Below are positions 33,801 through 46,600 of a DNA stretch of 64,000 nucleotides, one piece after another; the stretch's first letter is position 1; each line of letters starts with the position of its first letter. Source of the stretch: Gibbula magus (Eukaryota > Mollusca > Gastropoda > Trochida > Trochidae). The stretch spans positions 9,864,700 through 9,928,699 of the forward strand of contig OW388304.1 of the NCBI GenBank assembly GCA_936450465.1. Reading direction: 5' to 3'. The notes under the pieces were generated by a model. That model worked only from the letters and a program-made list of their open reading frames with translations. It had not been told where the DNA came from and searched no databases. A program made the translations under genes and the position numbers.

Positions 33801-36180
33801 TATAATCTTCATTTTCATTGTTAGTTTTAGGGAACAATGTTTGATTGTTTTGCACTTATATTATCCTTTTGTCAATCCCTTGATAAGCACACAGACATTT
33901 TTATGTCAAATTACATACTGTTTTTTTCTTTCTTTTCCTTGTTATTTAGATGACCCGTAGAAATAATGTCCTATTCAATCCAAAGAAAACTCATTCATTC
34001 ATGAATGAAATTTATCTTGATTTGACAATGAATAAAATTATCATAGTGATCTTTTAAATAGGAATGATGGATATATATTCAATCTGATTAAGCTACTGAT
34101 CCTGTGAAAACTTCAAAAATCTTTGTGTGTCTTGAGTTTCTTATTCCAAATACTATTTGTTAATACATTTCCAGCATGATATAAGTGAAATATTTTCAAA
34201 GGCTGTGTTAAACCCACCATCACCTTTAATCGCCCAACTGCCATCACTTTGGTGTTGAATCCCTCTGTTTGTGTAGAACAAGACAGCATAATGTCAGTCA
34301 GATACACTCTTTTAATAGATCCTCAACTTTTGTTTGAAGGATTTGTAGTTTTATCAGATTGTTTATGTATTCAATTCATCCTCGGCAACCATTGTTTTGG
34401 TATAGTAAGTCAAGCTTTTTATAAAAACAATTCATGCAGGAATAAATATATTAAAAAATTTGATGTCCTTAGCCAACAGAGAACCATATTGAACCTGTCC
34501 ATCTTTGATGAGAAGTCTGAGGACAAAAATCACTGTTTGGAGAGGACGATCCTAAATATGCTTTAATGTTTTCTTATGATTATCATAAATGTTTTGTTTC
34601 TGTGTGTTGCCTCAGTGCATATTGGTGTTGAACCACTCCCATCAATCTAAAGGGTACAGGTTTATTGTCATCCATATTTCTAGGTGTGTTTGTAGGTCTA
34701 AAATATATTCTAAAACTCCAGAAATTATTTAAAATATAATGTCCATGTAAGATAAATATTTTTAGTGAAAAGGAGTAGAAAAAGAAGAAAAAATCCCCAA
34801 AAGCAAATTTCTGCAATGAACTTAAGCAATATTTTGTAAATAATAATAAGATAAAAAAACAACATCCGATTTTGCAGAATGAACTGATAAATGACTGATA
34901 AATAAAAATGAATTTTGAATGATGTTTAGGTTAATACAATTTAAAAAGTTCAAATAGATTAACCTTCTGTCCAAATGTACATATATTATCCATTTGATGG
35001 AGTTTGGTAGTATGATGGTTTTCCCCCTATATCTGTTGTTTGTCAACATTGTTTTTACTTTCTGTCTTGGTCCCATGTACATAAGTATATGTCAGTATAT
35101 TGTTACAAGGAAAAGCTCAAAGAGATCGATGTTGGATACATGAACGAGTAAATAATGAAATAATTCTTTCTTCCTGGATACAATACATATTGATAATTTC
35201 AAGCACTTTTTTGGATGTATCTTCATTATTAATTTGATGCCTCGTTTTTAAACCAAGGAAATAAATTAAGATTTACTGATTTGTATGAAAGATATCCACC
35301 ATTTATCATTTTGACCTTTTCTTTAGTGTACAGCTTAGAATTTGAAAGCCACTTCATTGTTACAAAGCAATATTGCATTGACATTCATTTTATTAGAAAT
35401 TGGTACACAAATTTAAGTACAAAATTAACTCCATATATTTGTTTGAAACAGATTAAATTTGCTCATATTTTTGTTATGTTCTTACAATGTTTTGTCAGGT
35501 TACCTTAAGAAAGATTTTAACATGAGTTTGTAGGACTTTAAAACTTCTCATTTACTTTTCTTACTTTCATTTTTTATTTTATTGTTTTACTCTCACTAGA
35601 CTTGCTCATAGTTTATTTCTTATTTTGAAAATGCAGATATGCCTTCCTGCCTTTCTTGTCAACCTTTTTGACGAAATAGCAGATTGATTTATTATTACCA
35701 AATAACTATTACTATATATTTTGTTAAGCAACAAATGCTGGTAGTTGCTCAAATGTATAAATTTTTGAACAACAAAAAATGTCAGCTAAGTTTTCATTTA
35801 GTTTTATAAGACATGTTCAGAGGGTTTTGGTCAAGTATTGCTCATGTACTTCAAGTTATAATAAACTTACGAAATGAATTTGTGTGAATCTCAAAAGTGA
35901 AATGTTATAGGAAGTGTCCATGTGAATGTTAAAGAGAACTCTTTCCATTTAAAACCTGCATAAGTATATATGTCGTCCACTTCAACTCAATATGTAACTG
36001 CACTCTAAACTCAGCTGATGCATTGTTTAGATTCACTTGACCTTTGACCCGCGAAGACGCCAAGTGAAGATTTCCGGTAGCTGGCGTGCGCTAGTATGTT
36101 GACTGTATCATATTGCTGTACGTTCATGTGGCTGGACCTCAGTAAATAAAAGCTGTGAAATACCAAATAAATGTTTGTTG
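30893..36180 (+). other. Probable long MOB3 3' UTR, then intergenic
   Basis: Very AT-rich, no convincing frame and no clear mobile element, unlike the repeat-rich introns. That is consistent with a long 3' UTR but not proof of one. Confidence 0.5.
36145..36171 (+). promoter_or_regulatory. Candidate distal polyadenylation signals (MOB3 side)
   Basis: AATAAA at 36145-36150 and 36166-36171, followed by a GT-rich stretch (TGTTTGTTGTGTATG). This could close a 5.3-kb MOB3 3' UTR. A nearer AATAAA at 32810-32815 is an alternative. The sequence alone does not decide. Confidence 0.4.
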
Positions 36181-36636
36181 TGTATGCTTTAAATCTTTGA
36201 GAGACATTCAGAAATGGAATACATAGGAAAACGAAGTATCATGATGACTATTTTATTGTGTAAAAAACATGACATTTGAAGTATTTACTTACACCATCAG
36301 GTGAATGATGACAGAATAATTTTATAGACTTTTGTTTTTATGTTATGATGAAGTTATCTAAAAATCTTGCTGTTTATGTATATCTATTGATTTCTAGAAT
36401 TACAGCATTAAAGAGAACAAGATGTGCAACAGTTAAGAATGGCAATTGATTGATACCGGTACCCAGCTGTATTTCTCGGCAGAATAGTCAACATTTCACA
36501 TATATTTTCAGTGATGACACCCCTATAACTGATGAAAGGAGACGGATCAAAACAATGAAGGCATTGATGCCAATAATTTGGACTACTTTTCCTGAATATT
36601 GAATACTGACAGAATCTACAGCCATTCCATTATTAG

Positions 36637-37245
36637 CTCATCAGACCTGAAAGGCCCGATGGGCTTATGGCATGATGGCATGTTGTCCGTCGTCCGTCCA
36701 TCCGTCCGTAAACTTTTCGCTTTTTCGACTTCTTCTCCAGAACCAATGACTCCACAGAGCTGAAATTTTATGTGCAGACTCCTTAGCCAATGGGGATTCC
36801 AAATTGTAGATTTCGTGACCCATTAGGGTCACAGGGGTCACATCCTTAAAAACCTATTTGCATCTTCTTCTCCAGTTCCAAAAGGTCTAGAGAGCTGAAA
36901 AGTTGTGTGCAGACTCCTTGGCCAATGGGGATTTAAAATTGTAGATTTTGTGACCCTGTGACTCCAATCTAGGTCACGGGTCACGACCCAAAAACCTATT
37001 TTCATCTTTATCTCAAGTATGTAAAGCTCTAGAAAGGTGAAATATTGTGTAGAGACTCTTTGGTCAAAGGGGATTCTTAATTGTAGGATTGGTGACCCTG
37101 TTACTCCAAATGTGGGTCACAGGGGTCATGATTTAAAAACCTATTTTTTGCTTGTTAACAATATATTACTTAAGATAACTTAGATATTCAACCTTACATA
37201 ATAAATCAATGAAGTCCTGATGAGCTACAGAGCCCATGGTTCTAT
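36637..37245 (+). mobile_element. Tandem element, family F, with AGCTCATCAG inverted ends
   Basis: The 5' end is AGCTCATCAGACCTGAAAGG with a hairpin around GGCCCGATGGGC, then GTCCGTCCATCCGTCCG. Three monomers of about 138 bp share CTTCTTCTCCAG and CCAATGGGGATT. The 3' end has CTGATGAGCT at about 37217-37226, the inverse of the first ten bases. It lies between MOB3 and PDHX. Confidence 0.72.
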
Positions 37246-37618
37246 TTTTTCCAATGTTAATGATTATTATTTTTTTTAGTGTTATATGGGAATATTTTAA
37301 AATATGATCTCAGATAACACATAAAACATCCTCGAAATAGGCATATATAATTTGGTTTGCACACTAACGGTGGGCTTCTACAAAACTGTTACAAGGAAGA
37401 GAAAGACTGTTTGCGGAATGTGGAGAACATAGCACACAAACGCACCATTTAAATCGCACTATTTTCGAATGTAACAACAACCAAGTAACTCCTTTAGCAA
37501 ATACAAATTTTCTTTTTAATTTAATGAGCATGGCTTTGGATTTTTTGTTCTCATATTGTCATTATTGATAAAAATCGCAAATATCACATTTTGCTGCGAG
37601 ACTGTTCACCGGCCTAAA

Positions 37619-40600
37619 ATGGCGTCTGCCATTCTCCGATTTAGTGGCCTTGGCCGGGCAGTAAGCACACTTAGATGCTTGTCACATCACCAATTACCTC
37701 ATCTTCTTCAACGCGAGTTCCATCTACAAACTATTAACTATGGTACGTTTACTGATAGTTCAGTTGACGTAAGTTTATACACAATTACGAAAAAGTTATT
37801 CTCCAAAATTCATTTTCAATGTCAATGTTGTGTCCTTGGATACATTCTCTATCCCAAAATCCCCTCTAGAACTTAACAAAAGACAACAAAGAACAAGTAA
37901 CAGTAGATCACTACGACTGATATCTGCCACCACCAATACCTATAAACATTCATATTTCCCAAGGACTATCATTGATTGGAACTCTCTTCCAAACTCCTGT
38001 GTAGAATGTGAAAAGACTGAAACTTTTAAGCTGAAACTCTCTAGTCACAATATGAGTGACTAGGAACCAAACGCTGCGCACACATTCCCCTCAGCAATTT
38101 ACTCAGAAGTGAGGCATAGCTGAGTACCATACAGATACAGATACAGATATTCTAACGCTTCAATAGACAGTTTATATTCAACCAAACAATGAAACTTTGC
38201 TGCTGGATTTACTGTGATGACTTGGTCGTAGTTATTTAGCACAGTGTGATGGTTTACTATTAATGTCTCTAAACAAACGATTTCTAGTATAAGATAATGG
38301 TGTCGGCTAATTTTGCGCACTGGAATTTTTACTTTCGATTTCAAATATTAAACAATATTTGAATTTATGACCTCTTGTAGTCGAAATAACATTCCCCAGA
38401 TATTACAGAATATGAATACCTTCATTGGTCATAACTCTCTGTTATTCTGTGTACACAACTTCAGTGATAAATTTACCTGCGAGTCCTGCATCAAAATTTG
38501 GAAAGGACTCATAAAACTTAAACTGTGAGTCCCCTGGACTCAAAGGGTTTTTATCTAGTATTTGTTTACTCATTGAGGGACTCGCCTTTTATCTGTTTGG
38601 ACTCACAATAGAGAGTCCCTGGACTCTGTATGTCATATTTGTAAATTTATCACTGCAACTTGTGATGCACATCTGCAGATTTCAGCCAATGGGGCCCCTC
38701 CAACAGTCTCCTACATAATACATATACCGTATTTCCTCCCCAGCGTTTATATTTTCAGACCTCCTTCAACCCCGGCTTCTATTCGAGACCCTGTGTCAAT
38801 TTATTTTTGGACATATACATCACCTGACTTACAAACATACTGCAATCATGACAAATATGAAAATGAATTTGTTGTCCCCCGCCGCAACGCGGAACGGGGG
38901 ACTATGAATTCAGCGGCGTCCGTCCGTATGTCACATTTCTTGTTTACGCGATATCTTATGAAGCGTTGCATCCAAAGTCTTCAAATTTGGTGTCTGCCTA
39001 CATTGTGGAAAGACACAGACACCAGTTGATTTTGGTGACCTTGACCTTATTTTAAGTTCACCGTGACACTTTGACCACTTTTCTAACTCTTGTTAACGCA
39101 ATATATCTTGACCGGTTTGACTCAAAGTCTTCAAACTTGGTGTCAGTCTACACTGGAGGATGACGCAGACACCAGGGGATTTTGGTGGCCTTGATCTTAT
39201 TTTCAAAGTCACTACAACACTTTGACCACTTTTCGAACTCTTGTTATCACCATTTATTATGACCGGTTGGACCCAAAGTTTTCAAAATAGGTGTCAGCCT
39301 ACATTGGGCGAAGACTCAGACACCAGTCCATTTTGGTGACCTTGACCTTTTTTCAAGGTCACCGCGACACTTTGACCACTTTTCAAACTCTTGCTTACGC
39401 AATATATCATGACCGGTTGGACCAAATGTTTTCAACTTTGGTGTCAGTTTAAATTGGAGGATGACGCAGACACCAGTCGATTTGGTGACCTTGACCTTAT
39501 TTTCAAGGTCACCACGAGACTGACCACTTTTTGAACTCTTGTTTACGCGATATCTTATGAAGCGTTGCATCCAAAGTCTTCAAATTTGGTGTCAGCCTAC
39601 ATTGGGGGATGATACACACACCAGTACATTTTGGTGACCTTGACCTTGTTTTCAAGGTCACCACAACACTTTGACCACTTTTAGAACTCTTATTAACACG
39701 ATATTATGAACCCAAGCACCCAAAGACTTAAAATTTGCTGATCATCATGGCACTTTTTACCAGTAATGCAATATATAAAGTAGCTCCAATGATGTGTCTT
39801 ACTAACTCAATGTCACTGGCGGGGGACATTGCCATGTTAGTGGCAAACACTTGTTTTGGTGAATATTGTTTCATTATTGAACGGGAACAATGTTATCTTT
39901 AAAAAGGCATACCTTAACAAGAATACAATGCAATTTAAAAAAATTCGCTCATGATTTGATGCCGGGCCTCGACTAATCAAGGCCCGGCATAAATTTGTTT
40001 CAAACGATCATACCCCTGTGTCAATTCAAGGCCCGGCGTCTAATAGAGGAAATACGGTACTATGTAGGGACTCTGTTGAAGTGGCCCCATGATTTCAGCA
40101 ATATTTAGCACACCTTTTTGGTTGTGTGTATATATGCGCAATGTTGAATCATATCACATTTTTATCACCAACTTTATGACAATCTACACTAAGTCCTTTC
40201 CATGGATGCCAAATTAAGTTATCTCCCTCATGACAACTTTGATAACATCATGAATCTAAAGAAATATATATCCAACAATCATTTTGAAATAATGAATATT
40301 TAAGCAGTAAATAAGCACCCAGGCAAGCAGAAGTTCAACATTTGAATTTATTCTCCGATTGGTCTATGAACACTAAAACAATACACAGTTTGAATAATTC
40401 CATTGGTTTGACTGCATGTTCTAGCTGTATCAATTTAGAGGTAGCTTTGATAAAGGAAGAAAGAACTTTTTCAGTGATCAGGGGTAAAAATTAACTTGAA
40501 ACATATGATAGTTTGCAGGGCTAGTTCTTATTTTGACTAACCCAACTAAAGGCGCACCAGCCAATGAAGTCTCCAACGTATTGATAAATCCTAACTTCTG

Positions 40601-43600
40601 TATTTAAATGACACACTTATTGCCATTGTTACTTATAAACATGATGCTTGTCTCTTGCTATGAATATTCCAAAGTGATTTAGAAATATTTTTGGCCCACA
40701 GCAGTGTTGTTCCTAGAGGGGGTCCTGGGGACATTTGCCACCTTTTTGGCTAGGTGTCCCTTAAAATTTTGAGTATAATACTTTTACCATTGCAAAGGGT
40801 CCCACTTGTACAGAAATGGCCAAAATGACCCCCTCAGGAGATCACCTAGGAACAACACTGCCATAGGGCTAGCAGTATCCACATTTTGATAGCCCAAGGT
40901 AATTTCTACTAGCCTCGGACTGAAGGACTAGTGTTAAAGGATAGATGAAATGACATATGGTCCAAATCGGATTCATTAAAATGGGATGTCAATTTGACAA
41001 TTGCTCGATTTTAAATTTCTGAAATCGGTCCATAAATTACTTATATACGGCTTTTTAAAAAAACGCCTGATTTAGCCCCGGCGACCAGAATGAAAGTCTG
41101 CGGGGGTGTGACCCGTGAAGAGATGACTTCTGTGACGTATGTGGAGGAATTTGATTTTCGGCGATAGTCACAATTCAACGTAATTTCGCAACATTTTGAT
41201 TGTTAATTTCACAAAGAAACCTTCAAAAAACCAACTTAAATTTCCCATATATCGAATGTTTAGATATCCAACTAGGTACTTCCGCAGATGACAATTACAC
41301 AATTATTACATAAACATGTCTTTTTGGCGATGTAATACACCTCATAAATTCATTTAGCGGCAGTGATAATCATCATTAATTAATTAACGAGACACCAGCA
41401 GAGGAGCTGTCTAGCCGCCCGCCTGTCGCTTATCACAGTCACGCCTCAGTGAGCATTTTCAAAAGGATTCGCCGAACAAATTGCGGTAGTGTTAAAATGG
41501 GTGAATTAAAATCATCTTAATTATCAATTGCAAGTGTATATTGTCTCGAGTTTATGCTCAATTGATTCCGATATACAATATACGTAGAGGTAATCACCTG
41601 TCATTCTTGAGAAAAATGCATTTCATCTATCCTTTAATAACATAACCCTTTTTCTAGATGCTGTTTTTTGTATCCCCCAACAAATGAAGTGGGGGAATAT
41701 ATATAGTATTCCGCAACATAAATACTTACTAATGAAATGGAATAAATCAAGATTTATTGACTTGATTATTTTCATATTTTGCATAATATAGGTTCACCAC
41801 ATTGAGAGTAATCTTCCATAGGAGTTCTGTGACCTTAACCTTCATTTCAAGGTCACAAAGTGACTGATATATTACCCGTGTCAACGAGATGTCTCAAGAA
41901 CCATTTGCAGTTGTCTCTTCATATATTACAAAAAGTGTCTTCTAGCGAAGACCAAGTGCTAATAAGATTTTGGTGACCATGACACTATTCTGAGTATTCT
42001 CAAGGTCACAGAGAAAAGTGGTGACTGTTGGCCAAGTGAAAATTTTTAATTTTGCAACTTGTTCTTAGCTAGAAAATGATAGTTTTACAAGTGTTACTTG
42101 TTGTTTACAGATGCCATCAAAGTACTCATGCCAGCATTATCACCCACCATGACAGATGGAACAATAGTCAAATGGCTGAAAAAAGAAGGTTTGTCAAAAA
42201 CTGGTACTTTTCAGGACTTTGATTCATATATATTTTTCTCTTTTAACAATACTTTAACTTTCTAACAGTTGTCTTGTCTTCTAGAGAAGGTCATGAGAGT
42301 TTTGGTTAAGACATGTAGCCTAAATAACCAAAATAAGGATTTTATTCATACACTTTATCTTCTGCAATCATAAACTAATTTTGGTATTTAAAATCTATAA
42401 ACAGCTTTGCAATAATTGTGTCTCTCAAACTATTATTGGAATTTCCTCTGTTAACATAATGATAAGAAAAAATCCCAAATAATTCTAACTTAGTCTCGGC
42501 TAGATATGTCTCTTTAGAAAAGCAATGAGAATATTACTAGCTTTTACACAAAGTTTGACTTTCTATGGCAAAAGGCGCTACAGCTTGTGGTAATGTGAAA
42601 TGTAGTTCAAGCTTAGTTGTAAGTTGTTTCTGTTTACCTAGGTGAGACGGTTGCCCCTGGAGACGTTCTATGTGACATACAGACAGACAAGGCAGTCGTT
42701 AGTATGGAAAATGATGAAGAGGGTATTCTTGCCAAGATCCTGGTACGTAAAAAATATATATTTGTAATTTTAATTGTAACATTTCTTTAAAGATTTTCAC
42801 AAAAATATTTTTTCATAGTTCTTAATCTGACAGCGTACAGCTTCTAGCAATAAAAGGGATAGTTAACATTGTGGGATCTTTTACTTGTGAGGAGTTTGTT
42901 TTCTCCACTCTCCAGGTATTTGCTAAACCCTGTTTTGAAGCCAAACAACCCATCTTGTTGTCACCTTTTACAGGTTCCAGAAAACACGGCTGATGTGAAG
43001 ATCGGGTCTATGATCGCGGTTCTGGTGGAGGAGGGGGAGGACTGGAAGAGTGTGGAGGTACCTGCCCACACTGAACCCTCCTCAGCAGGTGCCCCCTCAA
43101 CTCCCTCTCCAGCACCAGCCACCCCTCCCCCTCCCACACCAACCCCTGCAGCACCAGCTCCAACACCAGCCACTACAGCAGTGTCTACCAAGGAGTGAGT
43201 TTTGTTCTGTAGGATTCTTTGTTTAATGGTGTTTCTTGATAGCAAATTTAGCAATTTTTACTGAGTTACTTTTTACAACATAAGGAAGTAAAGTTAGTTT
43301 GATCTTTATATAATCACAGCTTACATATTACACAGTTAAAACATGAATCTGAATTCTGAAATTGTTGTTTTATTGTATCAATTGTTCTTCTATTATCCAT
43401 AAGGCTGCAAGATGTTAGAGTTAGACATTTTGTCAGGTTCTTAATTGCTATTATGAAGTAATAGATTTCTCACTACATGAAATTGGAAAAGTCTGATTCA
43501 CAATAGGTATCTGAATGCTTGGCTTTATTATGTCAAGAAAATTAGATATCTGATAAATGTTTCTGATTATTGATCAACTGTATGTAAAAGTTGACCACAT

Positions 43601-46600
43601 TATTTCCTTGGTTCCAGCCTGCATGCCGCCGGGGTGGGCCCCTCTGTTAGGAAGCTGGCAGAGGAGTATGGGGTCAATCCGACCCAGGTCACTGGCACCG
43701 GACGTCTTGGATGGGTGTCTAAAGGGTGAGGTCATATTTCATATAGTTTGTAATGGTAATCACACTATATGGAAGTAGCAAATAGTCAGGTAACTGGTGT
43801 TTCAGTCTCAAGTAGTCACATGTTAGCAGCTTCAAAGCTTTGTAAAATATGAATTTAGATATATGATCATCACATATATATATGGAACTCTTTTCTGGTC
43901 AAAGGTTCAACCAATAAACATTTTGACTTCATATTGACCTGTTTGTGTTGTTATTGTGGTTTATTTCAAACTTCATTCTTGGCAATGAATGATAAACATA
44001 TTTTATGGAGAAGGAGACATTGCTAGAATGAGTACCCTGTGTATGTAACTTTAATTTCCCTTATGGTAAAACCGCCTGTTGGCCCTTCAACGCAACCTTC
44101 AGCAGATCCTGATGTAAACCTCCGTAACTCAAATATCATATCCCAACCGCACATTTACATGGTTTTTGTTGCTTAAACTATGATTTATTATCATGCTGCT
44201 TTGCACAATAGTCAATAAATTTTTAATTGCAATTTTTGTTTTCACTAGTATTAAATGTTGATCTTTTCATACTTTTCAGTGATATCTTGAACTATATCAA
44301 AGCCAACAATCTAACTAAAAAGGTGTTGTCAGCCGATCCAGTCTCCGCCTCTGGCCCCGCCCCCAAGTCTGTAGCCCCGCCCACTCAAGCACTGCCAGAT
44401 CTGGAAGGTGAACCCTTCACGGACATCCCCACGTCCAGCATGAGGAAAACTATAGCTAAGAGACTCACAGAATCTAAGGTATGTGAATTTTGACCACTGT
44501 CATCAGAAGGAATTAAGCTTTTCCTGTCTCATATTTCCAAGTTCCAAGAAACTGGTGGCTTAGAAACAAATGAGGTCATTGCTGGTCACTGTCATACCTC
44601 GCGCTCCATCACTCGTTGCTTGAAGCCTCCCTCCTTGGTTTTGCTGGAAAGGAGATAGAGGTGTTTCTTTATTTTGACAGCGGATCATCATACCTTTCCT
44701 GGGTCCCTTCCTGAAAACAATCATAGATTTAAGATCAATTGTAAACCATTCTACTTAGTTCAAACATTGGATACAATTGTAAAGAACAGCACTGAAGACA
44801 GTAAGTGAGGCAGGCAAACTATGGTTGCTTTGTTTCCAGGTTTGTGCTGTTGTGTAATATTGTAAAGTTGAGTAGTTTGTTACAGTACACCTCATGTTTT
44901 GTTTCAGACAACAATTCCTCATTCCTATGCATCTGCAGATCTGCGTGTAGGTCAGGTCACAAGACTCAGGAAACAGTTAGCAGGTTGGTTTCGATGACTC
45001 TTTAATATTCTCTGAACTAAAACTAAAACATTTTTCTATGTATTATCATTGACAAGTAGGTGATTTATGATAGCTGTTTTCCATCGCAAGTAATAAATAC
45101 TAGCCTGGCCAATCCTGGATGGTTCCCTTTGAAAACGACTGTACATTCCTGTAAATATGTCACCTTGAATGGTTTGACTGTCAAACCATACTGTTGTGTT
45201 ATTATACCCCCGTTACGAAGCAAGCGGGGGTATATAGCGCTCATTCCGTCCGTCCGTCCTTCCGTCCGGTCAATTTTTTAAAAAACCATCAAAGGTACAT
45301 CAACCAAACTTTGTACAGATGTTAACCATGTTCTTCCGATCGCGCACAGACAATTTTCCATGGAAACGTCACTTTTTGGACTTAGTTTTATTGTGTTCAA
45401 TGGGGACAAGTTTTCTCGGATACTGTTCAACCTAGGTGAATGAAATTTTGGTTGTGAGTACTCATGACCATACTCTTTATCGAGTTCGAAAACCAGTTCC
45501 GAAATATTATTTTTTACGGAGTTATGGCCCTTGAAACCGAAATTGAACCTCGTACCAGAAGAACTGTGATGCTCCAATGGGGACAAGTTTTCTCAGAAAC
45601 TATTCCATCTAGGTGAGTGAAATTTAATATGGAGGTAGTCCAGATGATACTCTTTATCGAGTTTGAAAACCAGTTCCGAAATATTATTTTTTACGAAGTT
45701 ATGGCCCTTGAAACCGAAATTGAACCTCGTACCAGAAGAACTGTGATGCTCCAATGGGGACAAGTTTTCTCAGAAACTATTCCATCTAGGTGAGTGAAAT
45801 TTAATATGGAGGTAGTCCAGATGATACTCTTTATCGAGTTCGAAAACCAGTTCCGAAATATTATTTTTTACGAAGTTATGGCCCTTGAAACCGAAATTGA
45901 ACCTCGTACCAGAAGAACTGTGATGCTCCAATGGGGACAAGTTTTCTCAGAAACTATTCCATCTAGGTGAATGAAATTTAATATGGAGGTAGTCCAGATG
46001 ATACTCTTTATCTAGTTTGAAAAACCAGTTCCGAAATATTATTTTTTACGGAGTTATGGCCCTTGAATCCGAAATTTGAACTTCGTACCAGAATAACTGT
46101 GATGCTCCAATGGGGACAAGTTTTCTCAGAAACTATTCCATCTAGGTGAATGAAATTTAATATGGAGGTAGTCCAGATGATACTCTTCATCGAGTTCGAA
46201 AACCAGTTCCGAAATATTATTTTTTACGGAGTTATGGCCCTTGAATCCGATATTGAACTTAGTACCAAAAGAACTGTGAAGCTCCAATGGGGACAAGTTT
46301 TCTCAGAAACTATTACATGTAGGTGAATGAAATTTAATATGGAGGTAGTCCAGATGATACTCTTCATCGAGTTTACAGTCCAGTTCCGAAATATTATTTT
46401 TTACGGAGTTATGGCCCTTGAATCCGATATTGAACTTAGTACCAAAAGAACTGTGAAGCTCCAATGGGGACAAGTTTTCTCAGAAACTATTACATGTAGG
46501 TGAATGAAATTTAATATGGAGGTAGTCCAGATGATACTCTTCATCGAGTTTACAGTCCAGTTCCGAAATATTATTTTTTACGGAGTTATGAAGCCCTTGA

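Noticed and set aside
42961..43254. 97-aa Gly/Ala-rich minus-strand frame
   Set aside because: Shadow of the Pro/Ala-rich linker of PDHX exon 4.
45278..46190. Minus-strand frames with repeated [16 protein letters not shown]
   Set aside because: Frames through the 177-bp array of family B, not a protein family.
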